Of a stretch of 64,000 nt of DNA, positions 34,191-49,807 are shown in pieces. The DNA is from Strigamia acuminata (lineage: Eukaryota > Arthropoda > Chilopoda > Geophilomorpha > Linotaeniidae). The stretch covers positions 1 through 64,000 of the forward strand of contig CASHSZ010000111.1 of the NCBI GenBank assembly GCA_949358305.1, given 5' to 3'. The translations under genes were made by a program, and so were the position numbers. Position 1 is the first letter of the stretch; the number at the start of each line of letters is the position of its first letter. Below the pieces are notes generated by a model. That model ran no database searches. It saw only the letters and a program-made list of their open reading frames with translations, and was not told the DNA's origin.

Positions 34191-35413
34191 CCGGCCGGTG
34201 GGGCCAATCGTCGCGGGTGGGCGGGGCAGGCAGCCAACCGTCCACCGATCGATCGATCGATTGATTGATCGACCGACCAATCAATCGGTTTTCAGATTTC
34301 GGGTTTTCACGGGTCCCAGGTTTTTCAGGTTTTTCAGATTTTTCAGATTTCAGATTTCAGATTTCAGATTTCAGATTTCAGACACATCGAATAATGTACG
34401 GAGTCTCTTCGGTGCCATTCTCATTTTGACCGTTAAGGACAGACAGACTGCTCCTCGACCAGGACCGACTAATGCGACAACTAGACCCGTCGCTCGTCGC
34501 GCGAGCCCGCCTCATTTTTTTCGCTCGTTTATTCACGCTTAGTTTTAAGAAAAATTTTCAAATTTTACAAATGTACACGAATAAAAAGACCGTTTACTTT
34601 TCGCTCCAATTGTTTATTCTTTATACGCCTTTACAACTCACTCTTACGAGAAGATAAATAGAAAACGAGAAAATATAATCGATCGACCACGCCGTCGGCG
34701 CCTAACCCGAACCCGTAGTCCCCGCTTCGTTCTTCTCCTCCCCCGTCCACGGGACGGGCCGAACACCGAACACCGAGCGCCGAGCGCTGCGCGGGCACCT
34801 GGTGGCGCAACCGGGCAACATGACGCGGCACGATTCAAAACGCCGATCATTTATTCGTTTCATTTTATTTTGTTTCGTTTCGTTTCATTTTATTGTTTCA
34901 CTTTGTTTTATTTTGTTTCATTTTTTCTTTTTAATTCGCATCGCCGAGCGTCGCGTCGCAGCGCCGTGACATCGAGGTGAACAGCGGATCAAGCTTTTCC
35001 CCGCCATTGTTGTGCCCTTCTCCTTCTTCGCGACGCACACGCGTACATATATCGGTTCGTTGGACTCCGTAGAGTGGGAAAAACAAACAAACAAACAAAC
35101 AAAAAAAAAACGAACAAACGAGTAAGTAAGGCTATCCAATCGCATTATTTCTTAAAAAAAAAAAACAAACAAACGAGAGAAGAAACGGAGCGGGCGAATA
35201 AAAACGGCGTGCCATGCGGGACAGCGTGCGTGAGCACGGAGGAGGGGGGAAACCCCGTCGATATCAAGCGACTAGATTCAACGTTGGTTTTGTGGTTACT
35301 ACTCGCGGCGCTATTATTTGTCCGTCCGTTCGTCCGTTAATCGGTCTAACGAATTAACCAATTAATTGATTAAACGACCAATTCGTTTATAAGTAGGCGA
35401 TTGATTGACGAAA
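34191..35413. other. Intergenic sequence with short repeats
   Basis: It contains GATCGATCGATTGATTG (34245-34290), tandem CAGATTT units (about 34325-34382), ATTTTGTTTC repeats (34858-34925) and CAAA runs (35083-35105). No frame with a domain or coherent splice structure was found. The 3' side may include the promoter of the gene starting at 35414. Confidence 0.45.
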
Positions 35414-36715
35414 ATGGACGACGAGCAACGAGGAGTGGGCGAAGAACGGACGGGAGTGAACCCCGAGGGCGGAGGTGTCACGGAGACCCACGCGGAAACG
35501 GGCGCCGAGGAGGTGGTGCACGTTTTGTCGTCGCCGTACGGAACAGCGGGAACCGAGAGCGCGGACCCGGGCGCCAGCCAGTCGTTTCCGAGCACGTTGT
35601 CCGGATTGGAAGGTGTGCGCAAACCCCGTCCAATGTAAGTACCACGGCGCGACCGAGTTCGTGCGGGATACCATTTACATTTGTTTTCGTTTTTCGATAG
35701 ACGACTCGACAGCGACAACGACGACGACAACGACAATGGCAATGGCAACAACGGCGGTGGCGGCGACAACGGCAACGGCGGCAACGAAGCCAACGACGGC
35801 AACAGCGGCGGTGACGGGGCAACGGGGCGCGAGGTCGAAGCCATGCAAGCCAAGATCAACACCCTGGAAGTTGAACTGGAAGAATTGAGGTCGAACCTCG
35901 CCAACCACGGCGAAAGACTGGGGGCTCTCGAGGCGATGCTCCCAGTCCCTCCCAGCGGGTCGCAGTCGCAACAAACAGACTTTGGCTCCTACGACTCTGC
36001 GAAGGTGAGCAACGGCGCCCGCCCGTGTCGTCGATTCACTCGTTTTTTCTTCTTCTTCTTCTTCTTCTTCTCCTTCGTTCAGGACAAGCCCGTTCGCAGC
36101 AGGGCGGGGATGTGTTGGCTGTGCCGCAGGAAACGCGCGAACTACGCCTACGCCTACGACGACGACGACGGCGACGGCGACGACGACGACGATGGCGGCG
36201 GATGGAAACCGGCTGGCCCACTCAGGGACATTGGCGATCACTGGCGGAGTGTGCACACCGTGGCCAAAGACTTTGAGGCGGCCAGGAAATTGCTGCGCGG
36301 CCACATCGGCACATTCGACGGCTTTTGCCAGGTACGTATGTGTTTCCTCGCGCGGTCGCTCGGTGTCGTCGCTGAACAAATCGTATGTTTTTTTTTTTTT
36401 GTTTTTTTACCCGACAGGAACTGTTTTCGACGACGGAGCACGCGCCCGACTGCCCTTTGTGCGACACGCAGCCGGATGACCTGAGGCAACATCTTTGGAC
36501 GAAACATAAATTTTACGTACCGATCGCGACGATAAGGTCGAGCATCGACCAAAGGGGGTGCGACGAACCGAAACTACCGGCGCCGAAACGCCCGGCGCCG
36601 CAACGTGTCTCGGATCAACCGAAACGACGAAAGGGCGAGGCAGAAAAGAAGGTGAAAGAAAAACGTTTCGGTTTATTCGTTCGTCCATTGATTATTTTAA
36701 TTTTTTATTCACTCA

Positions 36716-36754
<39 letters not shown>

Positions 36755-38303
36755 ACACACACACACAGGTAGTCATCCCAGTAGAACAAAGCTACTTGGA
36801 CCTGATGAAGGAAGGGTACACGAAGTGGATGTCGAACGTGCGTGACTGACTCGCGTCGAGGACTCGATCAATCTATCGATCGAATTGACTCGTTCGTTTT
36901 CTTTTTCAGGAAGCCATCGACATGGTGCAACAACGCCCGGTGCTGGATCTCCTCTTCGGAAAGGACAAAGTCAGGGGCTTGTTTTCCATGCCCGCTTCTT
37001 TCCCTTCCCCGCGTCCCTCTCCTCTCGCTGGTACCTTTCGCATTGCCCCCGCTGCTGCAACTGCTCTTCGCACCGCCGAACAACAAGCCAAATCCGCCGC
37101 CGAGCAACGCGCCAAATCCGCCGCCGAGCAACGCGCCAAATCCGCCGCCGAGCAACGCGCCAAATCCGCCGCCGAGCAACGCGCCAAATCCGCCGCCGAG
37201 CAACGCGCCAAATCCGCCGCCGAGCAACGCGCCAAATCCGCCGCCGAGCAACGCGCCAAATCCGCCGCCGAGCAACGTGCCAAACCCACCACCGAGCAAC
37301 GCGCCAAATCTACTGTTGTTGCCGCTAAACACGCCGGATCCATTAAACGTGCAGACGACAATAGCAACAGCAGCAGCAGCAGCGGCGGCGACGACGACGG
37401 CGCCGAGGACAGTGGTGCCGACCTCTTCACCGGCGCCCGCCCCGATCGTGGTGCCGGTGCCGGTGCCACCAGCAAGTCCCGAGAATACGACGTCGACCTC
37501 TCGCGCGATCCCATCACCGTACGCGGCTTCACTTTCGTGCGTAGTCGGGTACCCGGCATCCCGCTCGTCCGCGACGACGACGATGATGAGGAACGCGCTC
37601 GCCGCGAAGTCCGCAAGAAGAACCGCGCGAAGGTAGAGTGCGAAGGCCAAATGATCCGCGCACAGAGTCGCGAGATACAGCGTCGGCGAGAAAGTGAGTT
37701 CGAACTCGAACACGCCGAACACGAGCCCTCGCCCGGGCACAGTCGCGGCACCGGGTCGCGGTCGCGGTCGCGGTCGCGGTCGCAATCGCGGTCGCAGTCG
37801 CAGTCGCGGTCGCAGTCGCAGTCGCGGTCGCGGTCGCGATCGCAGTCGCGGTCGCGGTCGCAGTCGAAGGAGTCGCGATCGAAGGAGTCGCGATCGAAGG
37901 AGTCGCAGTCGCAGTCGTGGTCGCAGTCGCGGTCATCTTCTTCGCGGCCGTTTTCGCAACCGTTCAAGGTAAGAAACGAAAAATCTCGTCCCGTATTGTC
38001 TCGTTTTTCTTTCTTTCTTTCTTTCTTTCTTTCTCGTATCCGTTCACAAATTCGCTCGTTTCAAATTTCAGACGTCCCTGTATCGCCACGATCGGAGTGG
38101 TGCCGCTGGCTCCAAGGCAACCGGTTGCGACAGTATCTACTGTCTCGGGGTGGCCGACCCGCGGATCAAATGCTCCGAGTGTTTATGCTCGGTGCACGAA
38201 GAGTGCGTGGGGCGGCCGTGGACCAAACGACTCGGCCGAAGCGAAGGTTTTGTCTGCAGCGGTTGTCGCGACGAACCCCTCTGCTCCAAACTGCGGTAGT
38301 TTA

Positions 38304-38358
<55 letters not shown>

Positions 38359-38909
38359 GTGGTGTTGATCGTTTTTCGTTCGTCGAACTAATCCCGAATT
38401 TCTCTCGCAGGTGCTCCGTCTACACGACCAAAGAGGGCCTGGCCCGCAAAGAGCACGCTTGCTACCGGCACATCGCGAATGTCCTCCGAGGCGAGTCGGC
38501 GAGTTGGCGGATGAGCGCGTTTAAAAGGACCACCGACGCGCGAGAAGACCTGGTGACGGACCAACACGAGGCGTTGATCAGAGACAAGGCGGTGGTACGG
38601 GTTAACGAATTGTTCTCTCGTTCGTTCGTTCGCTCGTTTAAATTTCCATCCACGTTTCAGAGTCGATGGCTGGTTCGCAAGATCGAGGGTCTCTACGAAG
38701 CGGAGGTCAGTTTGCTTCCACCGAAAGGCATTCCCCGCATGCCGCCGGATCGTCTCGCGACGATAGTGCCCAAGGTCTTGGTCCCGGAGTACATGGTCCG
38801 GTTGATCGCGGCAACGGAGGATATCGACCGGGACCACGCGGAGTTTCTATTGGAATACTGTGACCGTCCGCCGTATGCACTCGACGACCGGAGCTTTGAG
38901 TCGGTGTGA
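35414..38909 (+). CDS. Large zinc-finger protein with coiled coil, octapeptide repeats and RS region (nine exons)
   Basis: The exons are 35414-35634, 35701-36004, 36083-36331, 36418-36651, 36769-36837, 36910-37968, 38072-38295, 38411-38594 and 38661-38909. All introns are GT-AG and phases agree, giving 930 residues. AAAATGG supports the start. Residues 75-115 are Asp/Asn/Gly-rich and about 120-156 form a coiled coil. A first finger begins with Cys186-Trp-Leu-Cys189 and continues to His-Trp-Arg-Ser-Val-His; a second has Cys-Pro-Leu-Cys and His-Leu-Trp-Thr-Lys-His. About nine Ala-Lys-Ser-Ala-Ala-Glu-Gln-Arg repeats (24-bp DNA unit) follow, then an Arg-Ser dipeptide region near 640-708. The C-terminal half has a Cys-rich PHD/RING-like domain (residues 730-785) and a further Cys/His cluster. 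Nucleic-acid or chromatin binding is inferred. The family is unknown to me. A related gene lies at 61760-63982. Confidence 0.7.
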
Positions 38910-39127
38910 GCGAGCGAGCGACCGACCGACTTAGAACGACCGACCGACCGACCGACTTAGAACGAACGACCGACCAACCGACTTAGAACGACCGACCGAC
39001 CGATTGACCGACCGACCGACCGACTTAGAATGACGCGAGCTGGACAGGCAGACAGCGAGCGAGCGAGGTTGACAACCGAACGCGCGAGCGACATCGACGA
39101 CGTCGTCCGCGACCTATTTATTTTTTT

Positions 39128-39194
<67 letters not shown>

Positions 39195-39518
39195 TTTTTC
39201 TCCATTCGTTCATTCATTCGTTCACCCATTCATTTATTTATTTGTTTATGTATACATACATACATATACACGTGTATATATATACATTTTGTTGTTGTGT
39301 TATCTGCTCTCTCGAATAAATCAGCGAGTAAACCACACGCCTCGCCTCTCTCTCTTCATTTCTTCTCAAAAACGTTCAAATCAACCTACGAGGTTGAAAC
39401 AAACAAAAAAGAAAGAAACCCGAAGTAAAGTAAAGTAAAGTAAAGTAAAGTAAAGTAAAGTAAAGTAAAGTAAAGTAGAGTAGAGTAGAGTAGAGTAGAG
39501 TAAAATAGAGCACTCGAA
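38910..39518. other. Intergenic microsatellites
   Basis: GACC-type repeats (38920-39022), a long TTTA tract (39113-39197), TATACA-like sequence near 39250 and an AAGTA tract (39423-39500). No gene supported. Confidence 0.6.
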
Positions 39519-39885
39519 CCGAAAGCGACGAAATTCCAGACGACCACGAAGACGCTTTATCTTCGGCCCCGGGTGGCCGAGCGGGCAGGGCGACCTGCCG
39601 CACGGAGCTGGTGACCGAAGGTTCGCGTCCCGCTCCCGCCGACTTTTCGTTTCACTGATCTTCTGGACAATCCTACTTCTATGATTTCTTACAAATGAGT
39701 ACTTTACTTTATGAACGAATTCTCATGAATACTACTCTCTCGCAAGACCCGCGGGAGGGGGGGTCGAAGGTATCGGCCCTTCTTTATTTTATTTTATTTT
39801 ATTTTATTTTATTTTATTTTATTTTATTTGATTTGATTTGATTTGATTTGATTTGATTTGATTTCATTTTATTTTATTTCATTCT
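39519..39885 (+). mobile_element. tRNA-derived SINE, copy 1 of a tandem set
   Basis: It has an A-box TGGCCGAGCGG at 39574 and a B-box-like GGTTCGCGTCC about 48 bases later, as in class II tRNAs. The would-be acceptor stems (CCCCGGG and TCCCGCC) do not pair, so it is not a working tRNA gene. A CTCTCGCAAGACCCGCGGGAG stem-loop, GGTATCGGCCCTTC and a TTTTA tail complete the element. The internal RNA polymerase III promoter is inferred from the boxes. Confidence 0.8.
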
Positions 39886-39941
39886 TTTTGTTTTTATCCA
39901 CCCATCTACCTATCAATCTATCCATTTATTCGTTTATCTAT

Positions 39942-39972
<31 letters not shown>

Positions 39973-39989
39973 CCGAAGTGAAACAAACA

Positions 39990-40330
39990 TTCGAATCGGA
40001 AGCGACGAAATCCTAGACGACCACGAAAACGCTTTATCTTCGGCCCCGAGTGGCCGAGCGGGCAGGGCGACCTGCCGCACGGAGCTGGTGACCGAGGGTT
40101 CGCGTCCCGCTCTCCCCCGACTTTTCGTTGACAACATTGAATGATTGATTTGTATTAGTTGGTTTATTATACTGTGACAAGTTCTTGAAAATACTACTCT
40201 TCCGCAAGACTCGCGGGAGGGGGGGTCGAAGGTATCGGCCCTTCTTTATTTTATTTCATTTTATTTTATTCTATTTTTAATTTTATTTCCACCTACCTAT
40301 CTACCCGTCTGTTTATTTATTTGTTTATTT
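39990..40330 (+). mobile_element. tRNA-derived SINE, copy 2
   Basis: It has the same order as copy 1: A-box at 40051, GGTTCGCGTCC, then a TTCCGCAAGACTCGCGGGA hairpin, CGAAGGTATCGGCCCTTC and a TTTA-type tail. The A-box lies 477 bases after that of copy 1, with similar pyrimidine-rich spacers between. Confidence 0.8.
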
Positions 40331-40437
40331 ATTTGTTTATTTATTTATTTATTTATTTATTTATTTCTTTCTTTCTTTCTTTTTTCTTCCTTTCGTCTCT
40401 TTTCCTCTCGTTCGTTCGGCCAAAATGAAACGAATAC

Positions 40438-40735
40438 TCGAATCGGAAGCGACGAAATTCTAGACGACCACGAGGACGCTTTATCTTCGGCCCCGGGTGG
40501 CCGAGCGAGTAGAGTGACCTACCGCACGGAGCTGGTGACCGAGAGTTCGAGTCCCGCTCTCCCGACTTTCCGTTTCTCCGAAATTATTCGGTAGCATCTC
40601 TTTCTTTCTTCGTAATTACTCGTTATCGTACTAGTGGTTTATTAATACATTCTCATGGGCAATACTCTCCCGCAAGACCCGCGGGAGGGGGGGTCGAAGG
40701 TATCGGCCCTTCTTTATTTTTATTCAATTTATTTA
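40438..40735 (+). mobile_element. tRNA-derived SINE, copy 3
   Basis: A-box at 40498 (TGGCCGAGCGA, one change) and B-box GGTTCGAGTCC changed to GAGTTCGAGTCCC in context. The CTCCCGCAAGACCCGCGGGAG hairpin and CGGCCCTTC end are intact, followed by an AT-rich tail. Confidence 0.78.
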
Positions 40736-40873
40736 TATTTTTATTTTTTTTTTTTTATTTAATTTCCACGTGTCCATTTACCCATCTACCTATCTATTTA
40801 TCTATCTATTTATTTATTCGTTTATTCGTTCGTGTCTGTCTTTCTTCCGTTCATTCGACCAAAGTGAAGTAAA

Positions 40874-41160
40874 TTGGAACCGACACGATTCTAGGCGACT
40901 ACGAGGGCGTTTTATCTTCGGGCCCGGGTGGCCGAGCGGGCAGAGCTACCTGCCGCACGGAGACGTGGACCGAAGGTTCGAGTCCCGCTCCCGCCGACTT
41001 TTCGTTTCACCGATGATACAAACGATTCTTTCTTTCTTTCTTCCATGATTTGAAACTTACGAATGATTGATGTGATGTAGAATACTACCCTCCCGCAAGA
41101 CCCGCGGGAGGGGGGGTCGAAGGTATCGGCCCTTCTTTATTTTATTCGACCTCCCTCCTC
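40874..41160 (+). mobile_element. tRNA-derived SINE, copy 4
   Basis: A-box at 40929, B-box GGTTCGAGTCC, CTCCCGCAAGACCCGCGGGAG hairpin, then TATCGGCCCTTC and a TTTTA tail. It closes the tandem group; A-box spacings across the group are about 477, 447 and 431 bases. Confidence 0.78.
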
Positions 41161-41584
41161 TCGTTCTTTTATTTTATTTCATTCCACTTTTTTATTTTAT
41201 TTTTTTTTTTTTTACTTATTTCTTTCCATTCTTCTCTCTTTTTATTCATTCATTCGTTCATTCATTCATTTATTTGGTTCGTTTTGTTTTTATAAATCCA
41301 GTCCGCGTCGTCAGGTGCCGCTCTACGGAGTTTGCGCCGCAGCAAAACAACACCCATCCCTACCTTTGACCCCGCTCGACGGCGTCATTCAATCCGCACG
41401 CACCATCGTCGAAAAAGAAAGAAAAAGAAACGAGAAACGAGAAATAAACCAATAAAGAAAGACGAGCCGACCGACCAACTTTCCCGGTTCGTGTTTGTTT
41501 ATTAATTTTTTATTAATCAATTAATTGATTAATTGATTGGTTGGCTAAACGACCGTTTCGTCCGTTCGTTCGTTCGTTTAAGCC
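41161..41584. other. Intergenic sequence upstream of the piggyBac gene
   Basis: Pyrimidine-rich and TTCATTCA repeats, then a more complex stretch (41300-41480) and a TTAATTGATTAATTGATTG run. No gene supported and no clear transposon terminal inverted repeat was identified. Confidence 0.45.
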
Positions 41585-44009
<2,425 letters not shown>

Positions 44010-44337
44010 CCGCGACGTTTCCACGACCGAGCGCGCGCCGACGCTCGGGCGGCCAACCGGCCGGTTAATTTTGTTTTATTTCATTCCTCCATTTGCCAGA
44101 ACGCGGCGGAGTAGTTTTGTTTGTTTTGCTTATTTATTTATTTATTCATTTATTCCATTTTTTTTGTAAGTTAATTTTATTATTTATTAACAAAGGCAAC
44201 AATGACGACGTATTGTCGATGCCGACAAAGAAAAAGAAAAAAAAGAAAACAAACGAACAAATCAATAAAAACGAACAAAAACAGACAAGTGAAACGAAAA
44301 CGTGTGAATTAATTAGCTCGATCGGCCAACCAATCAA
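44010..44337. other. Intergenic sequence between convergent genes
   Basis: AT-rich and A-rich sequence with AATAAA-like motifs on both strands, consistent with shared 3' ends of the piggyBac gene and the minus-strand gene to the right. Confidence 0.45.
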
Positions 44338-45987
<1,650 letters not shown>

Positions 45988-46279
45988 CCGTAAAAAAGAA
46001 AAAATGGCGTCGGAGAAAAAAAAAACCTATGGCGTGGTCGGAATGCGACTGTCTGTCTGCCCGCCTGTCAGTCCGTCAGCCAGCCAGTCAGCTGACGACA
46101 CGAAAAAAATAAAAAAAAAATGAACAAACAAACAAACAAACAAACAAACAAACAAATAAATAATAGTAATAATAATAATAATAATAATAATTATTATTAT
46201 TATTAAACAAAAAATAATTAATAACCGGTAACTAATTAACGACGATTAACAACGGCGAGAATGAATGGTAACGACGGCG
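45988..46279. other. Intergenic microsatellites
   Basis: AAAC repeats (46121-46155) and AAT/ATT repeats (46160-46205) upstream of the minus-strand gene. No gene supported. Confidence 0.5.
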
Positions 46280-46620
46280 AACGTTGTCGTTGAAATTGGC
46301 GGCGCTTTATCATCGGCCCCGAGTGGCCGAGCGGGCAGGGTGACCTGCCGCACGGAGCTGGTGACCGAGGGTTCGAGTCCCGCTTCCCGCCGATTTTTCA
46401 TTTCTGGCAAAAACTGTATTGTCAAACAAATACGCATTCCTGGGGTTTCGATTGATATTGCCCCGTTCCAGTTCGTTCGTCCATACTTATTAGTTCTCTT
46501 CAGATGGTGATGATGAACACTCTCCCGCGGGGTTGCGGGAGGGTGGGGGGGAGTCGAAAGATTCGGCTCTCCTTTTATTTATTTATTTATTTTATTTTAT
46601 TTTATTTTATTTTATTTTAT
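46280..46620 (+). mobile_element. tRNA-derived SINE, copy 5
   Basis: A-box TGGCCGAGCGG at about 46324 and B-box GGTTCGAGTCC, then CTCTCCCGCGGGGTTGCGGGAGGG hairpin, GTCGAAAGATTCGGCTCTCC and a TTTTA tail. The hairpin loop differs from the tandem copies while the stem is kept. Confidence 0.78.
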
Positions 46621-46751
46621 TTTTTTCGTTTACATACATACATATATTTGTTTTTATTTTTACTCTTTTTCTTTTCTTTTCTTTTCTTTTTTTCCGAGAT
46701 TCGAACAGAACTGCCGAGTTAAGTTAAGTTGGGCTAAAACAGAAAAGGAAG

Positions 46752-47120
46752 AAATTCGAAGCGACGAAATTCTAGACGGCCACGAGGACGATTTATCTTC
46801 GGGCCCGGGTGGCCGAGCGGGCAGGGTGACCTGCCGCACGGAGTTGGTGACCGAGAGTTCGAGTCCCGCTCCCGCCGACTTTTCATTTCCGACAAAGCTG
46901 TATTGTCAAACACGCATTCACAGCATTTCAGTTGATATTGCCAAATATTGTGCCGTTCCAGTTTGGTCCCTTATTATTTCGAGATGGTGATGATGAACAC
47001 TCTCCCGCGGGGTTGCGAGGGGGTGGGGGAGAGTCGAAAGATTCGGTTCTCCTTTTGTTTTTATTTTTATTTTTATTTTTATTTATTTTGTTTTATTTTG
47101 TTTTATTTTTTATTTTTTAA
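46752..47120 (+). mobile_element. tRNA-derived SINE, copy 6
   Basis: A-box at about 46810, B-box-like GAGTTCGAGTCCC, body with TTGATATTGCC shared with copy 5, hairpin CTCCCGCGGGGTTGCGAGGG, GTCGAAAGATTCGG and a TTTTA-like tail. It is in the same orientation as copy 5, about 486 bases downstream. Confidence 0.78.
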
Positions 47121-47727
47121 TTTTCAATTTTATTCAATTTTTCTCCCCCCCCCCCCCGTCGATCATCGTCGCCACCGTCTCGTGTGGCGGTCGGGTGAAA
47201 GGAAAAAAAAAAGAAAAAAAAAAAAAAAAAAAAAAAAGAAAGAAAACCCTTCGCATCACCTTATCCGCGATGTGTCGGGAGGGCGTCTGAGAACCCACTC
47301 GCCCATTCTCAGCGGCCGCATTTTCCAATTTTCGCCACCGGATGTCGCGCTCGCGTCACGCTCGTCCGTATCCCTCTCATCCCCACTCGTTGATCGACCT
47401 ACTGGCTTCTTCGTCTCCCCTTTCGTCGCTCCTGCCGAGAAAGGTAAGCGAGATCGTCAATCGGATCGGGTCGGGTCGGACCGAAACCAACTCGACCGAT
47501 CGACACGCGTCCTCCCGTTTCTCGGCCGCCGACGCGCGACCGGGATTAATTGATTGGTTTGGTTCGGTTCGGTTCGGTTCGGTCCGATCGGCGAATTTTC
47601 TCTTTCGTACGTTCGTTCATTCGTTCGTTCGCTCACCCGTTTGTTTGTTTATTATTTAAATCTAGCCACTCCATTCGTTCGTCCATTTTTTTTTTTCCCC
47701 GTCAACATCCTCATCGCCGCCGCCGAC
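47121..47727. other. Sequence upstream of the Ala/Val-rich gene
   Basis: A C run (47147-47157) and an A-rich tract (47200-47245) are followed by GC-richer sequence. A segment ending PRK-GTAAGC near 47441 could be an upstream exon, but no frame choice is compelling. Confidence 0.35.
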
Positions 47728-48035
47728 ATGTCGGGACATCGCCGCGACCACCCTTCGTAAGTTTCGCGACCGTTTAGTTAGTCAGTCAGTCAGTCAGTCA
47801 GTCGGTTAGCTAGTTGGTTAATCGACCAGCCAACCGACCGACTTTCTTTTATCTTTATTTTTTTTTTTCTAAGGATTCCACAGCCGCCGCCGCTGCCACG
47901 CTCCATGGTCGAGTGGAACCTGGGCGCGGGACGGGGCAGGGCGTCCCGATGGGCCGGTCGCGCGGCCCGCGGCCACCCGTGAGTACCGTGATCGATCAAT
48001 TACTTGATTTATTTATTTATTTTAATTTCTTTTGG

Positions 48036-48068
<33 letters not shown>

Positions 48069-48464
48069 CCACCGCCACCCATCACGCCGGACATGGAGGT
48101 GATCGGCGCGGCGGTGGATGCGGCCGGTCGCTCCGCCGCGGCGTGCAGGGCGGCCGAGGGCGTCGCCCGCGCCCTCGAGTTTCCCGTTCCAGAGGTGGCC
48201 ATGGCGGTGGGCACGACGTCGGTGGTCGTGGCGGCCCGCCTGGCCACGTGGGCGACCCGCGCGGCCTTCAGCTCGGTCGCGGCGGCCGTAGCGGTGGTCG
48301 CGGCCACGACGGGCAACGAGGAGGCGGTCGACGCCGTCGTCACGGCGACCGGTGCGGTCGGGGCGGCCGAGGCAGCCACCATCGCCGTCGACGAGGCCGC
48401 GACGGCGGTAGAGGCGAGCGCGCGAGGACTCCGTCGTCGCCGCGCCAGGAGCTCAACGATGTAA
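47728..48464 (+). CDS. Hypothetical Ala/Val-rich protein, three exons
   Basis: The exons are 47728-47756, 47874-47978 and 48065-48464. Both introns are GT-AG in phase 2, giving 177 residues. Exons 2 and 3 both open with Ile-Pro-x-Pro-Pro and could be related by duplication. Exon 3 encodes a long helix-forming stretch very rich in Ala, Val and Thr (residues about 55-165) with regularly spaced acidic residues, then a basic end, Arg-Arg-Arg-Arg-Ala-Arg. No signal peptide or known domain. The Ala/Val stretch resembles amphipathic helices more than a transmembrane segment. The start codon is the first ATG after a polypyrimidine tract, so an upstream exon is possible. Confidence 0.5.
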
Positions 48465-48626
48465 CCGCCACCACCACCACCATCGCTCCTCGTTCCATTT
48501 TTCAATTTTTCAATTTGTTAATTTGTCAATTTTCTTTAAAATTTTTAGTTTTTTTTTTTTATGTTTTAATGTGCAAATGTATAAACGATGTATAAAGAAT
48601 GTATAAACAAATATAAAAACGAACAA

Positions 48627-48659
<33 letters not shown>

Positions 48660-48796
48660 GCATTTTATTTTTTGGCCTCAAATCGGCAACGAGGGGGAAA
48701 AAAAAAAAAAAATAATTATAATAATAATATGATACCGCGGAACACCTGTCCACAGTTCACACGGGGAATGAACAGGCAAATAAATGAACAAGTAGA

Positions 48797-48827
<31 letters not shown>

Positions 48828-48855
48828 ACGAATAAAATTCTCTCGGCCGCCACCC
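48465..48855. other. Intergenic sequence between convergent genes
   Basis: Homopolymer T and A tracts (48628-48657, 48700-48713) and an AATA tract (48795-48830). No gene supported. Confidence 0.5.
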
Positions 48856-49489
48856 TCAATATTCGATCGAAGAATTTCCGTCGTCGCCACCGCCGCCGTC
48901 GGCCGCCCCCTCGTCGCCCTCGGTCTCGTCCGCATAGTCGTCCGCCATCGGGTCCGTGTCATCGTCCACCATCTCCACCGGCTCCACCGGCTCCACCGGC
49001 TCCACCGTCTCCACCCGCTCCGCCGCTTCCAGCAACCTCCCCTGCATTTCCTCCAGCGTCCTCTCGAATTTCTCCTCCACTCTCTTCAACGTGCTCTCGA
49101 ATCGCTTCTCCAGTCTCTCCAGCATCGCTTTCAGCATCTCCTCCGTCCTCGCCACCACCCCCTCGACAGTCGTCTCCGGCGCCGCACCCTCGCTCTTCTT
49201 TTCGCCCGACCGTGACGGCAATGGCGGCGGCAGCGGTCGCGCTGACGCGCCCCCTCGACGCGACTGGAAGAAAAAAATAAAATAAAATAAAATAAAATAA
49301 AATAAACAAATTGAACCGGATTGAAAAATGTCGGGACGCGGTACGGACCCTCTTGATCTTCGTGGGATCGTTGGTTTTCTTTCCGCACTTGGGCTCGTCG
49401 AATCCGCCGGCCTTCGCGAGGTCCCACCCACCAAGCCTCATAAACCTGACGCGCCGCGTACGAGCGGTGGGCGTTCTTTTTTCTTCCAT
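48856..49489 (-). CDS. Hypothetical coiled-coil protein, two exons visible
   Basis: The exons are 49489-49349 and 49263-48856, joined in phase 0 across a GT-AG intron, giving 182 residues from the ATG at 49489. Exon 1 has Gly-Gly-Trp-Asp-Leu-Ala-Lys-Ala-Gly-Gly-Phe. Exon 2 has a clear coiled coil at about residues 80-125: Leu-Glu-Arg-Leu-Glu-Lys-Arg-Phe-Glu-Ser-Thr-Leu-Lys-Arg-Val-Glu-Glu-Lys-Phe. A Val-Glu-Pro repeat and an acidic, Gly-rich tail end in Glu-Tyr. TACTAATAG just upstream looks like a branch point and acceptor, so the ATG may be in an internal exon. No known family. It lies on the same strand as the thymidine kinase, downstream of it across the copia insertion. Confidence 0.5.
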
Positions 49490-49557
49490 TCGTCTATTAG
49501 TATTGTAAATAAAGAAATAAATAAATAAATAAATAAATAAATGAATGAACGGAAAAG

Positions 49558-49592
<35 letters not shown>

Positions 49593-49807
49593 AAACAAAC
49601 AAAAACAAAGACAAAGACAAAAAAAATAACGAAACAATGGCCGCGCGAACGACCCGGACGAATGCTCGAGGGAAAAAACGAACAAACAAACAAACAAACA
49701 AACAAACAAACAAACAAACAAACAAAAAATAAAGTAAGGAAGGTTAAACCGAGTTACCTCCGAGCGTCCGATCTGTCCACGTGGCCAATGCTTCTAACGG
49801 CGAACGT
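49490..49807. other. Microsatellite-rich intergenic sequence
   Basis: AAAT repeats (49509-49543), a long A tract (49558-49590) and CAAA repeats (49681-49727). No gene supported. Confidence 0.55.

Noticed and set aside
36842-37785. Proline-rich (Pro-Asn-Pro-Pro-Pro-Ser) and glycine-rich frames over the 24-bp repeat
   Set aside because: These are alternative frames of the same repeat. Only the Ala-Lys-Ser-Ala-Ala-Glu-Gln-Arg frame joins the upstream finger exons and downstream Cys-rich exon in phase.
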